Origin: Fallopia convolvulus
Lineage: Eukaryota; Streptophyta; Magnoliopsida; Caryophyllales; Polygonaceae
DNA: 64,000 bases
Assembly: GCA_964016875.1 (NCBI GenBank)
Contig: OZ024728.1
Span: 10,956,272-11,020,271, forward strand
Direction of reading: 5' to 3'
Below the pieces are notes generated by a model. That model was given only the letters and a program-made list of their open reading frames with translations, searched no databases and was not told where the DNA came from. The position numbers and the translations under genes were made by a program. Positions 22,935 through 33,639 of this stretch are shown here, in pieces (position 1 is the first letter of the stretch; each line of letters opens with the position of its first letter).

Positions 22935-23468
22935 ATGGGTAAGAAAAGGGCTAGAACAGATGGAGCGTCTTCATCTCATGCTACTAGTCAGGGTGTTCAT
23001 CTGGTTCCTCCTACTGTGGAGGGAGAAAGCACTCCAGAGACCATTGGGTTTAGTCTGACTAAGCTCGCTCACATTGCCAGATTCGATTTGCTGAAAGATA
23101 AGGAATGGAAGGCGACTAGGTTTTTAGATTGGAATTTAATCGATGCTCTTGGTCTAGAACATCTTTTGAGGGAGATGGTGGCATATCTGCATATGGGGCA
23201 GTTCTTACAGCTGTGTGAACCCACTTTCAAGGGGTTAACACTTGAGTTTTTGAGCTCTTTATCGACAAATTTCAAAGGTGAAGTTGAGTTTAAGTTTTTG
23301 TTGGGAGGTATAAGGAGGAAGATGACTTTAAAGGAGGTCAACACTGCGTTTGGATTTTGCAATTTTCCAGGCAACGATGTTGTACTAAATGAGACTGGTG
23401 CCACATGGGCGGATAAACATTTCCGGAGGTCCACATGGGCGTATAAATTGCAAAAGTTGTTCTTATGA
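22935..23468 (+). pseudogene. Athila ORF-1 / env-like protein, N-terminal half
   Basis: MGKKRARTDGASSSH opens a basic N-terminus; FLDWNLIDALGLEHLLREM and LTLEFLSSL match the beginning of the Athila ORF-1 family, ending near KEVNTAFGFCNFPGN. At 23442 coding breaks off and the last codons (YKLQKLFL, stop) come from 3' UTR sequence equal to 17497 onwards. The missing C-terminal half corresponds to the ORF at 15578-16630 of the neighbouring copy. Confidence 0.75.
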
Positions 23469-24010
23469 GAGAAGAATGAATCTCAATTGGGTTTTTGGAA
23501 AGAAATCAAAAGATGAGCAAAAGAAAGAAAGAAGTATTGAAAGCAAATAATGGAAGAAAGGGAAGAACAAGTTGGGAAGTTGTTTTGAGAGAGAGTGGTA
23601 ATGTAATTTGGGTTTTAGTTGATTCTAGTTCCCGGATTTAGCACCACATGGCCATATAATGATCCCCACCTACTTGTCTATACCTTTTGAAAAAGACCTC
23701 ATGATTTACGTTTTGCATTTGAGCATTCATGGTGGAGATTTAGTACACTGATGCAAGCATATGGTAGTTGGCATTCAAAGATGATTTTTGAGTCAAAACA
23801 CTTATCCTTTTAAACACTTGAGAGTTTGAGTGTAAACACAATACCCTTGGTGAGGTCTAGAATGAATGAATGGTCTTTACTTTTCGCTTATGATAATGAA
23901 TGTTAGTAAGTCTTGGTCGGGTTTTTAATTATATGTGAAATTCTTGTTTGACTTGAGATGGATGTATGATTGCATTTCTATGGTGTGATTTAGATTTATG
24001 TCTTGTTTGA
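23443..24010 (+). other. Truncated 3' UTR of the right Athila A copy
   Basis: It repeats 17497-18075 with small deletions. It then jumps directly into LTR sequence equivalent to about 18172, so the LTR-adjacent hairpin, polypurine tract and first ~55 bp of the LTR are missing. Confidence 0.75.
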
Positions 24011-25311
24011 CTTTAGGTTGGTTTTTAGGTAGTTTTTAGGTTTTTGTGTTGTCGGGTAGTTTGCGCTTGTTTGCTCGGTTTTGCAGGTTTTTAGGTTCAA
24101 GAGCAACAGCGGGGCGAGGTTTGGATTGACCATGGCGTTGGTGGACGAGTTAAAGGAAACTAGGAGGTGGTATAAATGGAGATTGAAGAAGAAGAAGAGC
24201 CAAGACAAGAAGAATCGAATGCTCGGGATCAAGCCGAGCAATTCAGCCCGCGCAATTCAAACTGAGGAGCAATTACGCGGGATGACACAAAGCGCGGCCG
24301 CGCAATGGGTGAAGCCGTGCAATCGGGTGTTTCTGTGCGGAGATGTCTTGGGCCGAAAATTTAGGGCCAAGCTTGGTTTTTGGGCTTATATCTTGTCCGA
24401 GTGTATGTTTAAGATATAATTCTTGAGGGTTATTTTGAGAGACATAAATATATATCTTATGTTAGTTTATTTTCTCATAACTTTTATCAAACTTTTGGAG
24501 GCTAGGGTTTTTCTCTCAAGAGAGCAACTTTGAAACTCTTGTAAGTTTGTTTTCAATTTAATTATGCATTGCTAATTTCTTTTGTGTTTGGCTAGTTATT
24601 GAAATCATGATTTGCATATTGTTGTGAGATTTGATTGATTCTCAACAAACTTGAATAGAATTTGTTTCATGTGCTTAATTGAATCTAAACTAGGGTTTTA
24701 TTAGATTAGCTACCTAATTGAATTTTTAGTTATAACTGAATCTGATTAATTATCGGTCGGAGTTAATTTGTTCAAGAGTATACTTTAATCAATTTAGTAC
24801 CGGTTGGACTAGTTGGTTGAAGAAGGGAATAAATTCACAAGTCACTTAGATGTCTGCTTGCTCTAAGTGTTTGTTTCTATTGATAACTTGAATCGTTGTG
24901 TTGTTGTGTAATTGAATCTAGAAGGTCTTCTAGGTTGTTAGATAATTAGGGTTGTTAGACTGATAATTAGGGTCTTAATCCTTAGTAGGGTCATTATCCA
25001 CAATAGATTATTCAAGTGAGAAGAGAATGAAGAGAACCAATGATCAACAAAGCAATATCATGATGGATTTAACTAGTTGAACACGCTTGTTCTTCATATA
25101 TTCAAATCATCTTTTGCATTTAGACTTACTTTTATTCTTGCTTAGTAGTTTAGAATTTACAATTAAAAACCCACCTTTGGTTACTTGGCATACAAGTAAT
25201 AACACAGATACACGAGTCCTTGTGGGATCGACCCTTACTTGCCGCTCTACTGAGTTGGTAAAGATAAGGTTTCTTTGATAGGTATTAATGACCACTGAAA
25301 ATACCTCATCA
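24011..25311 (+). repeat. Athila A 3' LTR, 5'-truncated
   Basis: Closely matches 18172-19482, including the palindrome cluster at 24221-24345, and ends CCTCATCA. The next bases (CACTT...) are Tat RT sequence in its own frame, so this is the true right edge of the insertion. Confidence 0.85.
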
Positions 25312-26230
25312 CACTTATTTTTTCTAAGTACTTCGTAAAAGAGACGACATTTGTCTGCTGATTTGGATATGAATCTATTCAAAGCGGCGTTCTGCCCAGT
25401 AAGCTTTTGAACATCTTTCACGCACCTGGGAGACTTCAGTGTTACTATGGCTCGAACCTCCTTGGGACTGGCTTCTATTCCTCTCTGGGTGACTAGATAC
25501 CCTAGGAACTTCCCCGATTTCACGCCGAAATTACACTTCTGTGGGTTCAGGTTCATATTATATTGGTTCAAGATTTCAAAAGCTTTCTCCAGATGACTTT
25601 TGTGATCTACGACTTTGTTCGATTTGACGAGCATTTCATCTATGTACACCTCCATAGTCTCTCCGATCTGGCCTTGGAACATTTTATTCACTAGCCTTTG
25701 ATATGTGGCTCCCGCTTTCCGCAACCCAAAGGGCATCACCTTATAGCAGTATGTTCCCTTACTAGTGATGAAGGATGTCTTCTCTTGATCGCTTTCTTCC
25801 ATCCTGATTTGATTGTAACCTCTGAAGGCGTCCATGAAAGTCAACAATTCATGGCCCGCCGAGGCATCTACCAGGGCGTCTATGTGAGGTAATGGAAATG
25901 AATCCTTGGGACAAGCCTTGTTCAAATCCGTGAAATCTACGCACATTCTCCATTTTCCGTTCTTTTTGTGCACGACGACTACGTTTGCCAGCCACTCTGG
26001 GTACTTGACCTCCTTGATCTTTCCAGTCTCCATCAACTTTCTCACTTCTTTATCCACTATCTTATTTCTCTCGGCAGCAAATTTCTGGGTGACTAGGGTC
26101 CACGTTCAACCTGTGAGTGATGATCTCCGGATCGATTCCCACCATGTCCTCGTGGGACAAAGCAAAACATTCTGCATTTTTTACTCAAGAAGTCTACCAG
26201 CTCATTTTTCATGGATAACTCTAAATCCTT
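25312..26230 (-). pseudogene. Tat reverse transcriptase, damaged catalytic site
   Basis: Minus-strand translation gives FAAERNKIVDKEV, NGKWRMCVDFTDLNKACPK, FMDAFRGYNQIRM, VMPFGLRKAGATYQ and KFLGYLVTQRGIEA, all in Tat order. The catalytic box reads YIDEMLVKS where the family has Y-x-D-D, so the second Asp is Glu. The protein ends at LRKNKC, where Athila LTR sequence (ending 25311) interrupts it. A frame change upstream lies after the HRLNVDP motif near 26090. Confidence 0.9.
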
Positions 26231-26239
26231 TCCAATCTT

Positions 26240-26945
26240 TACGGACGGATTGAGGTCGGATTGGTCTAAGGCCACTTCCTCTACCTGTTCATCTTTCCTT
26301 TCTTTTTCTTTTGGAGAGGTAGAGTTAGTGGTTTCCTTTAATTGCTAGGTGGATTTTTGAGTGGCAGCTGGCTTCAGTGCTGACTTGTAACACTCTCATG
26401 ACGTTCTTTGATCTCCGCGGATCTCTTGAACCCCCTACGGTGTTGGGAATTTCACCGTCTGGTGGTAAGTAGACGAGACAGCTCTCATGTCGTTGAGCCA
26501 TGGCCTTCCCATTATTACATTATAACAAGAAGGACAATCCATAACAGAGTATCTAACTTGGAGTCACGCCCTTTGCGTACGTGGGAAGGATGATGTCTCC
26601 CACGGTATGCTTCACTTCTCCGCTAAAGCCTACGAGTGTTGTGGGGTTCTTCTCCACGTCTTTCTCGCTGAACCCCATTTCTCTCAAAGCTTCCAACGTC
26701 ATGAGGTTGGTTGAGCTTCTGGTATCAATGAGGACTCGCTTCGTTAAGACGTTTCTGATTGACAAAGAAATCACGAGACCGTCGTGGTGGGGTCCTTCAA
26801 GACCTTTGACGTCATCCTCGTCAAAATGTATTGCGAGATTGATGACATCTTTCTTCATTTGCGATGGGCGATGAAGAGCGCCTTCTCGCGCATTCCTTTT
26901 AGCTGCTGAGTATGTAAGGTCGCATATGCTTGATCCTCCGGTGAT
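26240..26945 (-). pseudogene. Tat gag-end and aspartic protease, damaged
   Basis: The segment FDEDDVKGLEGPHHDGLVIS is followed by KRVLIDTRSSTNLM, the protease active site with DTRS instead of DTGS. LVGFSGEVKHTVGDI and, after a stop, MGRPWLNDM follow. This order is typical of Tat protease. Translation continues rightwards to about 26945, where family C Athila begins. Stops at 26550, 26455 and 26345 show decay. Confidence 0.8.
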
Positions 26946-26951
26946 CCTAAG

Positions 26952-29900
26952 TTGTTAGAGGTACTAAGAAAACATAGAGGAGCTTTAGGGTATTCACTAG
27001 AGGAACTAAAGGGAATCTCTCCCTCAATTTGCATGCATAGGATTTATATGGAGGATAACCATAAACCTACTATTGAACCCCAAAGAAGATTAAATCCTAA
27101 CATGAAAGAAGTGGTAAAGAGTGAAATACTTAGGATGTTGGATGCGGGAATTATCTTCCCAATTTCTGATAGCAAGTATGTGAGTCCCGTGCATGTAGTT
27201 CCTAAGAAAGGAGGTCTCACCGTTGTGCAAAATGAAAAGGGAGAAATGATACCTATGAGAACCACAACAAAATGGCGTATGTGTATTGATTACCGTAAGC
27301 TTAATAGTGGCACTCGCAAGGACCATTTTCCTCTTCCTTTCATAGACCAAGTCCTAGAAAGATTAGCACAACATGAATATTTTTGCTACCTGGACGGGTA
27401 TAGCGGGTTTTGGCAAATCCCTATTCATCCCGATGATCAAGAGAAGACGACATTCACATGTCCTTATGGGACTTTTGCCTATAGACGCATGCCCTTTGGT
27501 TTATGTAATGCGCCGGCAACATTTCAAAGATGCATGATGTCCATCTTCTCCGATATGGTTGAGGATATAGTAGAAGTGTTTATGGATGATTTCTCCGTCT
27601 ATGGTTCCTCATTTGATGTTTGCTTAGCTAACTTAGACAAGGTTTTGACTAGATGTGAGGAGACTAGCTTGGTGCTTAATTGGGAAAAATGCCACTTCAT
27701 GGTGAAGGAGGGCATAGTACTAGGACACCTAGTCTCTAGTAGGGGGATAGAAGTAGATAAAGCTAAAGTTGAAATAATTGAAAAACTACCTCCTCCCTCT
27801 TGTGTTCGTGATGTTAGGAGTTTCTTAGGTCATGCGGGATTTTATAGACGGTTCATCAAGGATTTTTCTAAAATTGCAAAACCATTGTCTAACCTCTTGA
27901 TGAAGGATGTGCCCTTTGAATTTTCCGAGGATTGCATGAGTTCTTTTTGTAGGTTGAGAGATGCCTTGATTTCGGCTCCCATAATGGCGACACCCGATTG
28001 GAATCTTCCATTCGAGGTGATGTGTGATGCTAGTGATTTCGCCGTAGGGGCCGTCCTTGGGCAAAGGAAGGATGGAAGGTTACATGCCATCTACTACGCA
28101 AGCAAAACTTTGGATGAAACTCAGTGCAATTACACAACAACGGAGAAGGAGTTTCTTGCGATAGTGTTTGCATTTGAGAAATTCCGTTCATATCTTGTGG
28201 GATCAAAGGTGGTAGTCTTCACGGACCATGCGGCAATCAAATACCTCATGAAGAAGAAAGATGCAAAGCCGAGGCTTCTAAGGTGGATGCTCCTTCTCCA
28301 AGAGTTTGACCATGAAATCAAGGACAAAACCGGTGCGGAAAATGTGGTAGCTGATCATCTATCCCGTTTGCCCATTGAATACATGTTGGAGATGGAGGAT
28401 GGTCTAACTATAGATGATTCAAGAGCGGATGAAGTTCTCATGAGCGGGAAGGAGGAAAGGAAAGGTGGATCGACGAACCAAGTAAGTCGGGCCCGAGGTC
28501 CAGAACATCGGACCGAAGGCAAGGCAAGTACGAGTGAGTCGGGACCGAGGACTTTAACTTCGGGCCCGAGTGACCTGTGTGTCTGCAAAGCTGGACCGGC
28601 GTCCAACCATGTCGGGCTCGGTACACTTCAATGTCGATCCGTGGAAGAAAGTAAGTTTCCTAACTCGATTTCCATTCCTTCTCGTTCTCAATTGATTGAT
28701 TCTTTCTCTCCCACTGGCCTTCTTCCTATTAGTGCCGTAAGACGAGGGGTTTCCCCTTGGTTTGCGGATTTTGCTAACTTTGCCGTAGGGGGAGTGATCC
28801 CACCAAATTTGTCTTATCAAGCTAGGAAGAAATTCTTACATGATGCTAGACAATATTTTTGGGATGATCCATATCTCTACAAGGAAGGGCGTGATCAAAT
28901 CTATAGACGGTGTGTGTCAAGTGAAGAGGTTGAGAGCATAATTCACCATTGCCATTCCTTGCCTACGGGGGGTCACGCTAAGAGTTCCAAAACCACCTCA
29001 AAAATTCTTCAATGTGGTTATTATTGGCCAACCATGTTCAAGGATGTGCATGATTATGTGCGGAAGTGTGAGGAGTGCCAAAGAGAGGGGAACCTATCAA
29101 GGAGGAATGAGACTCCTCAAACTGGCATTCTAGAAGTTGAATTATTTGATGTATGGGGTATTGATTTCATGGGACCATTTCCCATATCGGGGCCTTACAA
29201 GTACATCTTGGTAGCCGTGGACTATGTCTCAAAATGGGTGGAGGCCATACCAACAAGAACCAATGATGCTAGGGTGGTGATGAAGTTCTTAAAAAGCAAC
29301 ATTTTTGCAAGGTTTGGAGTGCCTAGGGTTCTCATAAGTGATGGCGGACCTCATTTCATTGAGAGGTGTTTCGAGAATGTGTTGATCAAGTATGGGGTGT
29401 CTCATCGAGTTGCTACTCCTTATAATCCTCAAACAAGCGGGCAAGTCGAGGTGTCAAACCGTCAAATCAAGGTTATCTTGGAGAAGACCGTATCTCGATC
29501 AAGGAAAGATTGGGCCTCTAAGCTCGATGATGCACTTTGGGCTTATAGAACCGCCTTTAAGACACCTCTGGGAACTACACCCTTCAATCTAGTTTATGGC
29601 AAGGCATGTCATCTTCCGGTAGAGCTTGAGCACAAGGCAAAATGGGCACTCAAAGAGATGAATTGGGATATCAACTTGGCCGGTGAGAAAAGGTTTCTAG
29701 AAATTCATGAGTTGGGGTAATTGAGGTTGAAAGCCTATGAGAACTCCAAGCTATACAAGGAGAAGACCAAGAAGTGGCATGATAGGAAGTTAATTCCAAA
29801 GACCTATCAAACCGGTGACAAGGTTCTCCTTTTCAATTCAAGGCTTAAACTTTTCCCCGGAAAGTTAAGGACTAGGTGGAGCGGACCATTTGTGGTCCAC

Positions 29901-30047
29901 CGTATCTATGCTCATGGTGCGGTGGACTTGGTTGATGAACAAGGACATATTTTCAAGGTGAATGGTCATCGAGTGAAGAAGTTCTATGACAAGGACGGTC
30001 CAAACGAAGAAGTTAGAGCCTCATGGGCTCTCGTCCTCGCCGATTGA
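26952..30047 (+). pseudogene. Athila C pol: RT, RNase H, integrase; one in-frame stop
   Basis: RT: KWRMCIDYRKLN, FCYLDGYSGFWQIPI, RRMPFGLCNAPATFQR and the catalytic box EVFMDDFSVYG (Asp-Asp intact). RNase H: MCDASDFAVGAVLG, TEKEFLAIVFAFEKF and FTDHAAIKYL. After a variable linker (about residues 475-570) comes the integrase: zinc motif around HCHSLPTGGHAKSS and CEECQ, then DDE residues in WGIDFMGPF, ISDGGPHF and SGQVEVSNR. The frame is open for 922 codons, meets one TAA at 29718, then continues for 108 codons with KVLLFNSRLKLFPGK. It is the best-preserved polymerase in the window and would be the candidate trans-acting partner for families A and B, though the copy is truncated and has the stop. 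Confidence 0.95.
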
Positions 30048-30127
30048 TCCTATACATGCCATTGAAGAATAAGAAATTGTGAGCTTTTCATACTCTTCTC
30101 TCTTGCTTTTAAGTTTTGATTTCCTTG

Positions 30128-30166
30128 TTTGATGGGGACATCAAAATTTTAAGTATGGGGTGGGGG
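30128..30166 (+). promoter_or_regulatory. Hairpin and purine tract after pol, family C
   Basis: TTTGATG-GGGA-CATCAAA (30128-30145) is a perfect 7-bp stem with a GGGA loop. Five bases on, AAGTATGGGG is followed by TGGGGG. It is the family C counterpart of 16668 and 42837. Here it follows pol by about 80 nt; no ORF-1 is present between. Confidence 0.75.
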
Positions 30167-31742
30167 TAAGTGTGTTCATGATTTCACTTGTTTATGTTTG
30201 TTTATTATTTTGAGGATATTTAGTTTGTGTTTCTAGTTTGTATTTGGGATGTTTGCTTATTGGTTTGTGGAATGACACGGATGATTAATTTGGTCTTGAA
30301 TGGATTAGCTTTTGGTTTTAGAGAAATTTTTGCAAAAAAATCCATAAAAATTGAAAAATTGTGTTAAAAAACAACAAAAAGATTTTGTGTTTTGTAGGTT
30401 TTGGACTAGAAATTCCCATCTTAGATTGCCACAATAAAAGCTAATGATGATGTGAGCATGTAAATTCCTTTGCATATTTTTGGATAGTTTAGCCTCTTAA
30501 ATGATGTTGCTTTTGATGTGATCATGATATCTTGCTTGTTTTATTGAACATGTGAGTTCTAGGATGAGTTCTTATGCAACTAAGTATGAGTGACCCTTGT
30601 GAGATTGATTTTTGGCCATTTTAGGGATGCTTGTTCATATTTGCATATCCCTCATTTTTCTTGTGTGATTAGCTCATTCATGCTTAGTGAAACTTGCTAT
30701 TGCGGTGTTTATCTATTTTCCGAGACCGTCATGAGAATTGTCCTAGCATGGTCACATTGATTTTGAACTTTATTCTTCTAGTCACATAAATGTTCCATAT
30801 CCTACCATGAAGATAATCCTTTGTTTGTAGCCCCGTTCTAGCCTAAGCCTTTGTTTGAAACTCCTCAAAAATATTATTCCTAGCCTTATATGACTTGACC
30901 CTTATGGGATTGGACTTTAGAAGAGAGGTTGGGATTGTATTTGAAGAGTTGAGATTCTCTTGGGTTTAAGGGCAAAAGAATGGTGTTATGAATCATGTGG
31001 GTAGTGCATCTTTGTTGTACAAAAATGAAAAAAAGAAAGAAAAGGAAGAAAGAAAATGTTGGAAATGTAAAGTGGAATAAAGCAAGGAGCTTAAGTGAAG
31101 AAAATGGTCCGACCGAGTTACAAGCAACATCGGGCCCGATGTCATAAGAAAGTCGGTCCAAATGTAGAAAGTGTTGAAAATCCAACAAAAAGCATAAGAG
31201 CAAAGATGAAGTGAAATGTTAAGTGAAATTTTGGGTTGAAAGGAAAATGTTAAGTCTTTTGGGTGAGTGTGAAAGTAATTGTGGAATTTTGGTGAAGTTG
31301 GTGAGAGTTTAGGTTGTTCAATCCCCATTGAAAGCACCACAAGACCAAATAATTCCCACCTTGAAAAATACCAAAAGCCCCATTACAACCCGGCCGAATG
31401 GAACCTCATTGAGGACCTCCATTGAGCCAAGTTCGAAATTCTTTGTGTATTTTGCATTAGGCATCTCTAGGTGGAGGAATTGGTGATATTAGCTTCAATA
31501 GTAAAGTCCTTACTTGCATGATTTTTGAGCTTGAGTGTTCATTGCTAAACCCAAACACATGATGAGTGATACACATTCACATATCCCTAAAGTGAGGCTT
31601 AGTTGCATTGACTTTATTCCTTGGAACACTTAATCATGTGTGATGATGTAATCTTGCTTGAATATCGATCACTTGTGCTTAAAATGTGTTTTCATACGAG
31701 GCTTTACTTGAAGATTATGTTTCGGTCTTGCTTACATTGTTA
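30167..31742 (+). other. Athila C 3' untranslated region
   Basis: No gene. Conserved blocks shared with family B include CCCCATTACAACCCGGCCGA near 31379 (B: 44066) and, near 30893, GACTTGACCC-TTATGGGAT. A family C palindrome pair lies at 31105-31160 (TCGGGCCCGA and GGTCCGACCGA). Short frames in this region are not genes. Confidence 0.6.
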
Positions 31743-31779
31743 TTGCTTGAGGACAAGCAAGTTTAAGTATGGGGTATTT
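31743..31779 (+). promoter_or_regulatory. Hairpin and polypurine tract next to LTR, family C
   Basis: TTGCTTG-AGGA-CAAGCAA (31743-31760) is a perfect 7-bp stem with an AGGA loop; four bases later AAGTATGGGG leads into the LTR start. This is where plus-strand DNA synthesis is primed in LTR retrotransposons. Confidence 0.8.
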
Positions 31780-33246
31780 TGATGTCTCTCTATTTGGTGG
31801 TGTTTTTATATGTGATTTCCTTTGTAAATATGTTTCTTTTTCCCCTTTTCTTGTGCGTTTTGTTCCTTTTTAGCTTAGTTCCCGTATTTCTATGAGATTC
31901 GGAGACTATGCGCATTTTATGTGTTTTGTAGGTAATTTGGCATGGATCAAGGGTCGTTTTGAAGGAGAGTCGAGACATGGAGCAAGGCCCGAGCTAAAGA
32001 GGGAAGGAGAGAAGCAAGCCATGAAGAAGAACAAGAGAAGCCAACAAAGAAGAAGGTGGAACGAGGTCAGGACCGAGTTGCAACCAACCTCGGGCCCGAC
32101 TTGCTCAACCTCGGTCCGACATGCACAGTAACTCGGGCCCGAGGTCCTCCGTGTCGGTCCAAGTCGGTCACCGGACTACTTGGGCTCCAAGGCACGAAAT
32201 TGTGGACTTCCACTTTTGCCCCTCATTTAATCCATAAAAGGCCCTCTTGTCTTCTAATTTAGAGGGTTCCAAAAAGGGTTCCAAAAGGGAGTTCCCACAC
32301 ACACACACAAAAGGGGGGTTCTCTCTCACAAAAAGGGGGGTTCCCCCACTTGGAAAAGGAACCAAGAGGATACTTGGAGAGCAAGGAGGAAGGAGAGGAG
32401 GAGGAAGAGAGAGAGAATCGGCCAAGGAGAGGGAGATTTGATAGGTTTGTTTGATAGATTAGCTTTGTTTTGTTTTGATCTTGTGGATTTGGAAACTTTT
32501 GGATTAGAATTTGTGGATTGCTTTTGATTTTGAATGAAACTTTGCTTTGTTTTGAGATTGATGATGTTGATTGCTTTCCCTTTTTATTTGTTTGCTTTCT
32601 TTGTTTGCCACATGGAGTAGATCTCCTTGATCTTGGGTTATGGGGGAAAACCCTAGCTAGGTTTGGGCTAGAAACCCCAATTCCATAGCCTTGAGTGTTT
32701 GATCTAAGGAACCCACTCTACATAGAGCTACAATTCCTTGCGAAAGTCGGGAATCAAGGCTTGAGATTGGCAAAGTAGCGAAAGTGAACATGTGTCAATC
32801 TCAAGACCTTGCTTCGAAGGGGATTTCCCCAATGATCGATGTGTAGAAGTGGTTGGAACGAGGGCGAAAGCACTCGATCCTAGTCCGATCATCACTCATT
32901 GCTTGAATTGGGGTGGAAAAGCCTTAATCTACTAGAGAAGGAACCCAAAAGCCCAAGATCTACTTTTAATCTTTGAAGTTCGACAAACCCAGCTACCTCG
33001 GGCCCGACTTACCCAGTGTCGGTCCCGACTTCCTCTTGTCGCCAACCTCGGGCCCGACGTGACCTCAGTGTCGGTCCCGACTGTTTTCTTTGTTTTCCTT
33101 CGTTTTATGCTCTCCTTTCTAGCTTCCTAGTATCTAGGCACATCGATCGAGTAGACTTCCCGAGTGTTCGACACCCACCACGTACTACAACGGGGTCGGG
33201 TTATAAATTGTATCTCTTGACCCTCGCACACCGAGAGAGGCGATCA
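31780..33246 (+). repeat. Athila C LTR (1467 bp)
   Basis: Starts TGATGTCTCTC and ends GGCGATCA, so TGAT/ATCA ends as in family A. A hairpin and polypurine tract precede it and a primer-binding site follows. Palindrome clusters (TCGGGCCCGA, GTCGGTCCCGAC) lie at 32055-32180 and 32990-33085. There are no genes inside. Confidence 0.85.
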
Positions 33247-33252
33247 AAAGAA

Positions 33253-33270
33253 TGGCGCCGTTGCCGGGGA
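33253..33270 (+). other. Primer-binding site, Athila C
   Basis: TGGCGCCGTTGCCGGGGA, an exact Athila-type site, 6 nt after the LTR end. Five to six bases later the sequence becomes element D LTR, so nothing downstream of this site belongs to family C. Confidence 0.8.
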
Positions 33271-33275
33271 GCGAT

Positions 33276-33473
33276 CAAGTTATATGTTATACTATAGGCC
33301 AAGCCCATTTACATATTTATTTACATGAAAACGTATACAACCATATACGGGAATGTACATAAACTATATACATGTAGTGGTATTCTGTGTATAGAAACAT
33401 ATATACGTATGTTTCTTGCTTAGTCGCGAATAATTTGCCTTTGATTATTTAGCGGTTAATTCGCGCACCATCA
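33276..33473 (-). repeat. Element D 3' LTR fragment
   Basis: Matches 45972-46159 over its length, with the ATATACATGTAGTGGTATTC phrase in both. The part that would match 35255-35632 and 45938-45970 is missing on the left. Confidence 0.75.
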
Positions 33474-33639
33474 AAAACCCTTGGTTCGGCGTTCTCGTTC
33501 CACAAGGGTAATGAGACAACAAACAGGAGCACCAATCGAGTTTCAAGCGCAGACGTTTATCGATTTTGGTTATTTACCGCGATCCAAACTCAAGATAAAG
33601 TAGAGTGCGCACACTTTAGAGAGTTAGGATCTCGTTTTT

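Larger units (their letters stand above)
15578..25311 (+). mobile_element. Athila family A: tandem copies sharing an LTR
   Basis: The block is ORF-1 C-terminal half, 3' UTR, LTR (18116-19482), primer-binding site, gag, protease, linker, ORF-1 N-terminal half, shortened 3' UTR, LTR (24011-25311). The two LTR regions are near-identical direct repeats. The left copy has lost everything before the middle of ORF-1; the right copy lacks RT, RNase H and integrase and has a deletion from 23442 into the 3' UTR. The right edge is clean: LTR end at 25311, then Tat RT. The left edge (15573-15582) falls mid-ORF, so a deletion removed the first LTR and part of the host Tat. Two internal regions sharing one LTR point to unequal LTR recombination. 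Confidence 0.85.
10969..26950 (-). mobile_element. Ty3/gypsy Tat-lineage element, minus strand, split by Athila A
   Basis: Read from right to left it holds gag-end and protease (26945-26100), RT (26230-25312), the second (archaeal-type) RNase H and integrase (15577-13691), then an antisense extra ORF (11597-13330, plus strand) and a 3' LTR (11337-10969). The extra RNase H and antisense ORF are hallmarks of the Tat clade (Retand/Ogre-like). The first RNase H, between RT and the second RNase H, is gone together with the 5' part of the Athila inserted there. The 5' LTR and most of gag are lost at the junction with the family C Athila near 26950. Confidence 0.8.
26951..33275 (+). mobile_element. 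Athila family C, 5'-truncated, with polymerase
   Basis: The unit starts inside pol at the junction with the Tat element and continues RT, RNase H, integrase, 3' UTR, LTR (31780-33246) and primer-binding site (33253-33270). Having a primer-binding site after the LTR means that LTR was also the 5' LTR of a further, now lost, copy; the sequence switches to element D's LTR near 33276. Gag and protease are absent. Confidence 0.85.

Noticed and set aside
26952..30047. A domesticated host gene derived from retroviral-type polymerase
   Set aside because: It is in its element context with LTR, polypurine tract and primer-binding site, and it has an in-frame stop, so it is simply a recent Athila pol.
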